Shown piece by piece: positions 46,521 to 47,003 of a DNA stretch of 47,003 nucleotides (positions are counted from its first letter, which is position 1; each line of letters starts with the position of its first letter). The notes beneath the pieces are model-generated. The model made no database searches. It had not been told where the DNA came from and was given only the letters and a program-made list of their open reading frames with translations. The position numbers and the translations under genes were made by a program. Source of the DNA: JBBRMQ01 sp038230775 (GTDB lineage: Bacteria; Acidobacteriota; Thermoanaerobaculia; Gp7-AA8); the NCBI GenBank assembly GCA_038230775.1, contig JBBRMQ010000002.1:1-47003 (forward strand), in the 5' to 3' direction.

Positions 46521-47003
46521 ATGGGATTGCTCGAAGGAAAAACCGGAATCGTTTTCGGCGTCGCGAACAAGCGCTCGATCGCCTGGGCGATCGCGCAGGC
46601 TCTCGCGCGCGAAGGCATGCGGCTCGCTTTCAGCTATCAGGGCGAACGGTTGAAGGAAGGGGTCGAAGCACTGACGACGACCCTGCCGGGCTCCTCGCTT
46701 CTGCCGTGCGACGTGACGAGTGATGCGGACGTTGACACCGTTTTCCGCAGCGTAGGCGAGACTTTTGGACGCCTCGATGCACTCGTCCACTCGGTGGCGT
46801 TCGCTCCCAAGGAAGATCTCGAGAACGAATTCGTGAAAACGAGCCGCGATGGATTCAAGCTGGCGCACGACATCTCCGCATACTCGCTCGTCGCTCTCAC
46901 GCGTGCCGCGTTGCCGCTGATGGAGACCTCCGGCGGCGGTGCGGTTCTCGCGCTGACGTACTACGGCGCCGAGAAAGCGATCGAGGGTTACAACCTGATG
47001 GGC
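46521..47003 (+). CDS. fabI: Enoyl-ACP reductase FabI, N-terminal part (runs off the right edge)
   Basis: There are 161 codons in the window. The start 'MGLLEGKTGIVFGVANKRSI' carries the FabI form of the short-chain dehydrogenase nucleotide motif (GVANKRSIAWAIA). 'LVHSVAFAPKED' and 'LALTYYGAEKAIEGYNLMG' follow; the Tyr in 'GYNLMG' is the catalytic tyrosine and the Lys of the YxxxxxxK pair lies just beyond the edge. FabI reduces enoyl-ACP in the last step of each fatty-acid elongation cycle. It starts 2 bp after the DUF962 gene, so the two are probably co-transcribed. Confidence 0.96.
   Translation, partial: MGLLEGKTGIVFGVANKRSIAWAIAQALAREGMRLAFSYQGERLKEGVEALTTTLPGSSLLPCDVTSDADVDTVFRSVGETFGRLDALVHSVAFAPKEDLENEFVKTSRDGFKLAHDISAYSLVALTRAALPLMETSGGGAVLALTYYGAEKAIEGYNLMG

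Noticed and set aside
1..47003. rRNA, tRNA or known riboswitch
   Set aside because: I looked for cloverleaf-like segments and for leaders before serA, mobB and the transporter and saw none. The genes are too tightly packed to leave room for leader RNAs.

Overview
The window is about 47 kb of dense, high-GC, Gram-negative chromosome with almost no non-coding DNA. An Acidobacteriota-like host is the best guess. The reasons are a VWFA protein of the acidobacterial secreted type (18865-20643), a GAF-type protein with a proline-rich linker and conserved C-terminal helices (24403-25773), many small palindromic repeats, and a didermic envelope shown by an Omp85 barrel. This is inference; no rRNA or tRNA gene is present to fix the taxon.

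Layout. 1-6671: a DUF3999/DUF2339 envelope pair, a small membrane protein and an OPT-family oligopeptide transporter. 6770-7621: a PEGA-like exported protein whose 3' end overlaps uvrA. 7532-18795, minus strand: one long run of ten tightly packed genes, read as SpoIIE-type phosphatase, mobB, two HAD phosphatases, a class V aminotransferase, serA, a TlpA-like thioredoxin, an aldo/keto reductase, an S41 peptidase and uvrA. Most junctions are ATGA-type overlaps or gaps below 40 bp. Three consecutive genes (phosphatase, aminotransferase, serA) form a complete phosphorylated serine pathway. 18865-21663, plus strand: the VWFA protein and two exported thioredoxin-fold proteins, each start nested in the gene before. 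21937-25773: a lytic transglycosylase and the GAF-type protein. 25859-28143: a lipoprotein, an FmdB-type zinc ribbon with a Ser/Glu/Lys repeat tail, an EcsC-like protein and a small conserved-looking protein. 28140-31159: a GT-C-like membrane protein, a DUF4097 lipoprotein and an RDD protein. 31339-38577: a D-Ala-D-Ala-ligase-like ATP-grasp enzyme, enolase, a MarR regulator, a GGDEF diguanylate cyclase, a GH15 glycosidase and a glycerate kinase.

The standout is 38599-45822. It is one uninterrupted 2407-residue reading frame joining a complete TamB (N-terminal anchor, long beta-rich periplasmic body, DUF490 C-terminus) to about seven POTRA domains and a C-terminal Omp85 barrel. A single polypeptide would therefore reach from inner to outer membrane, replacing the two-protein TamA-TamB machine. 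The window closes with a coiled-coil protein, a DUF962 protein and the start of fabI.

The second theme is a dense population of small palindromic elements of several families. Some lie between genes and form the stop or start codon of the neighbour. Others are inserted in frame inside genes (uvrA, the diguanylate cyclase, DUF2339) and are translated. One is nested inside another. I see no CRISPR array, phage module, transposase gene, rRNA or tRNA.
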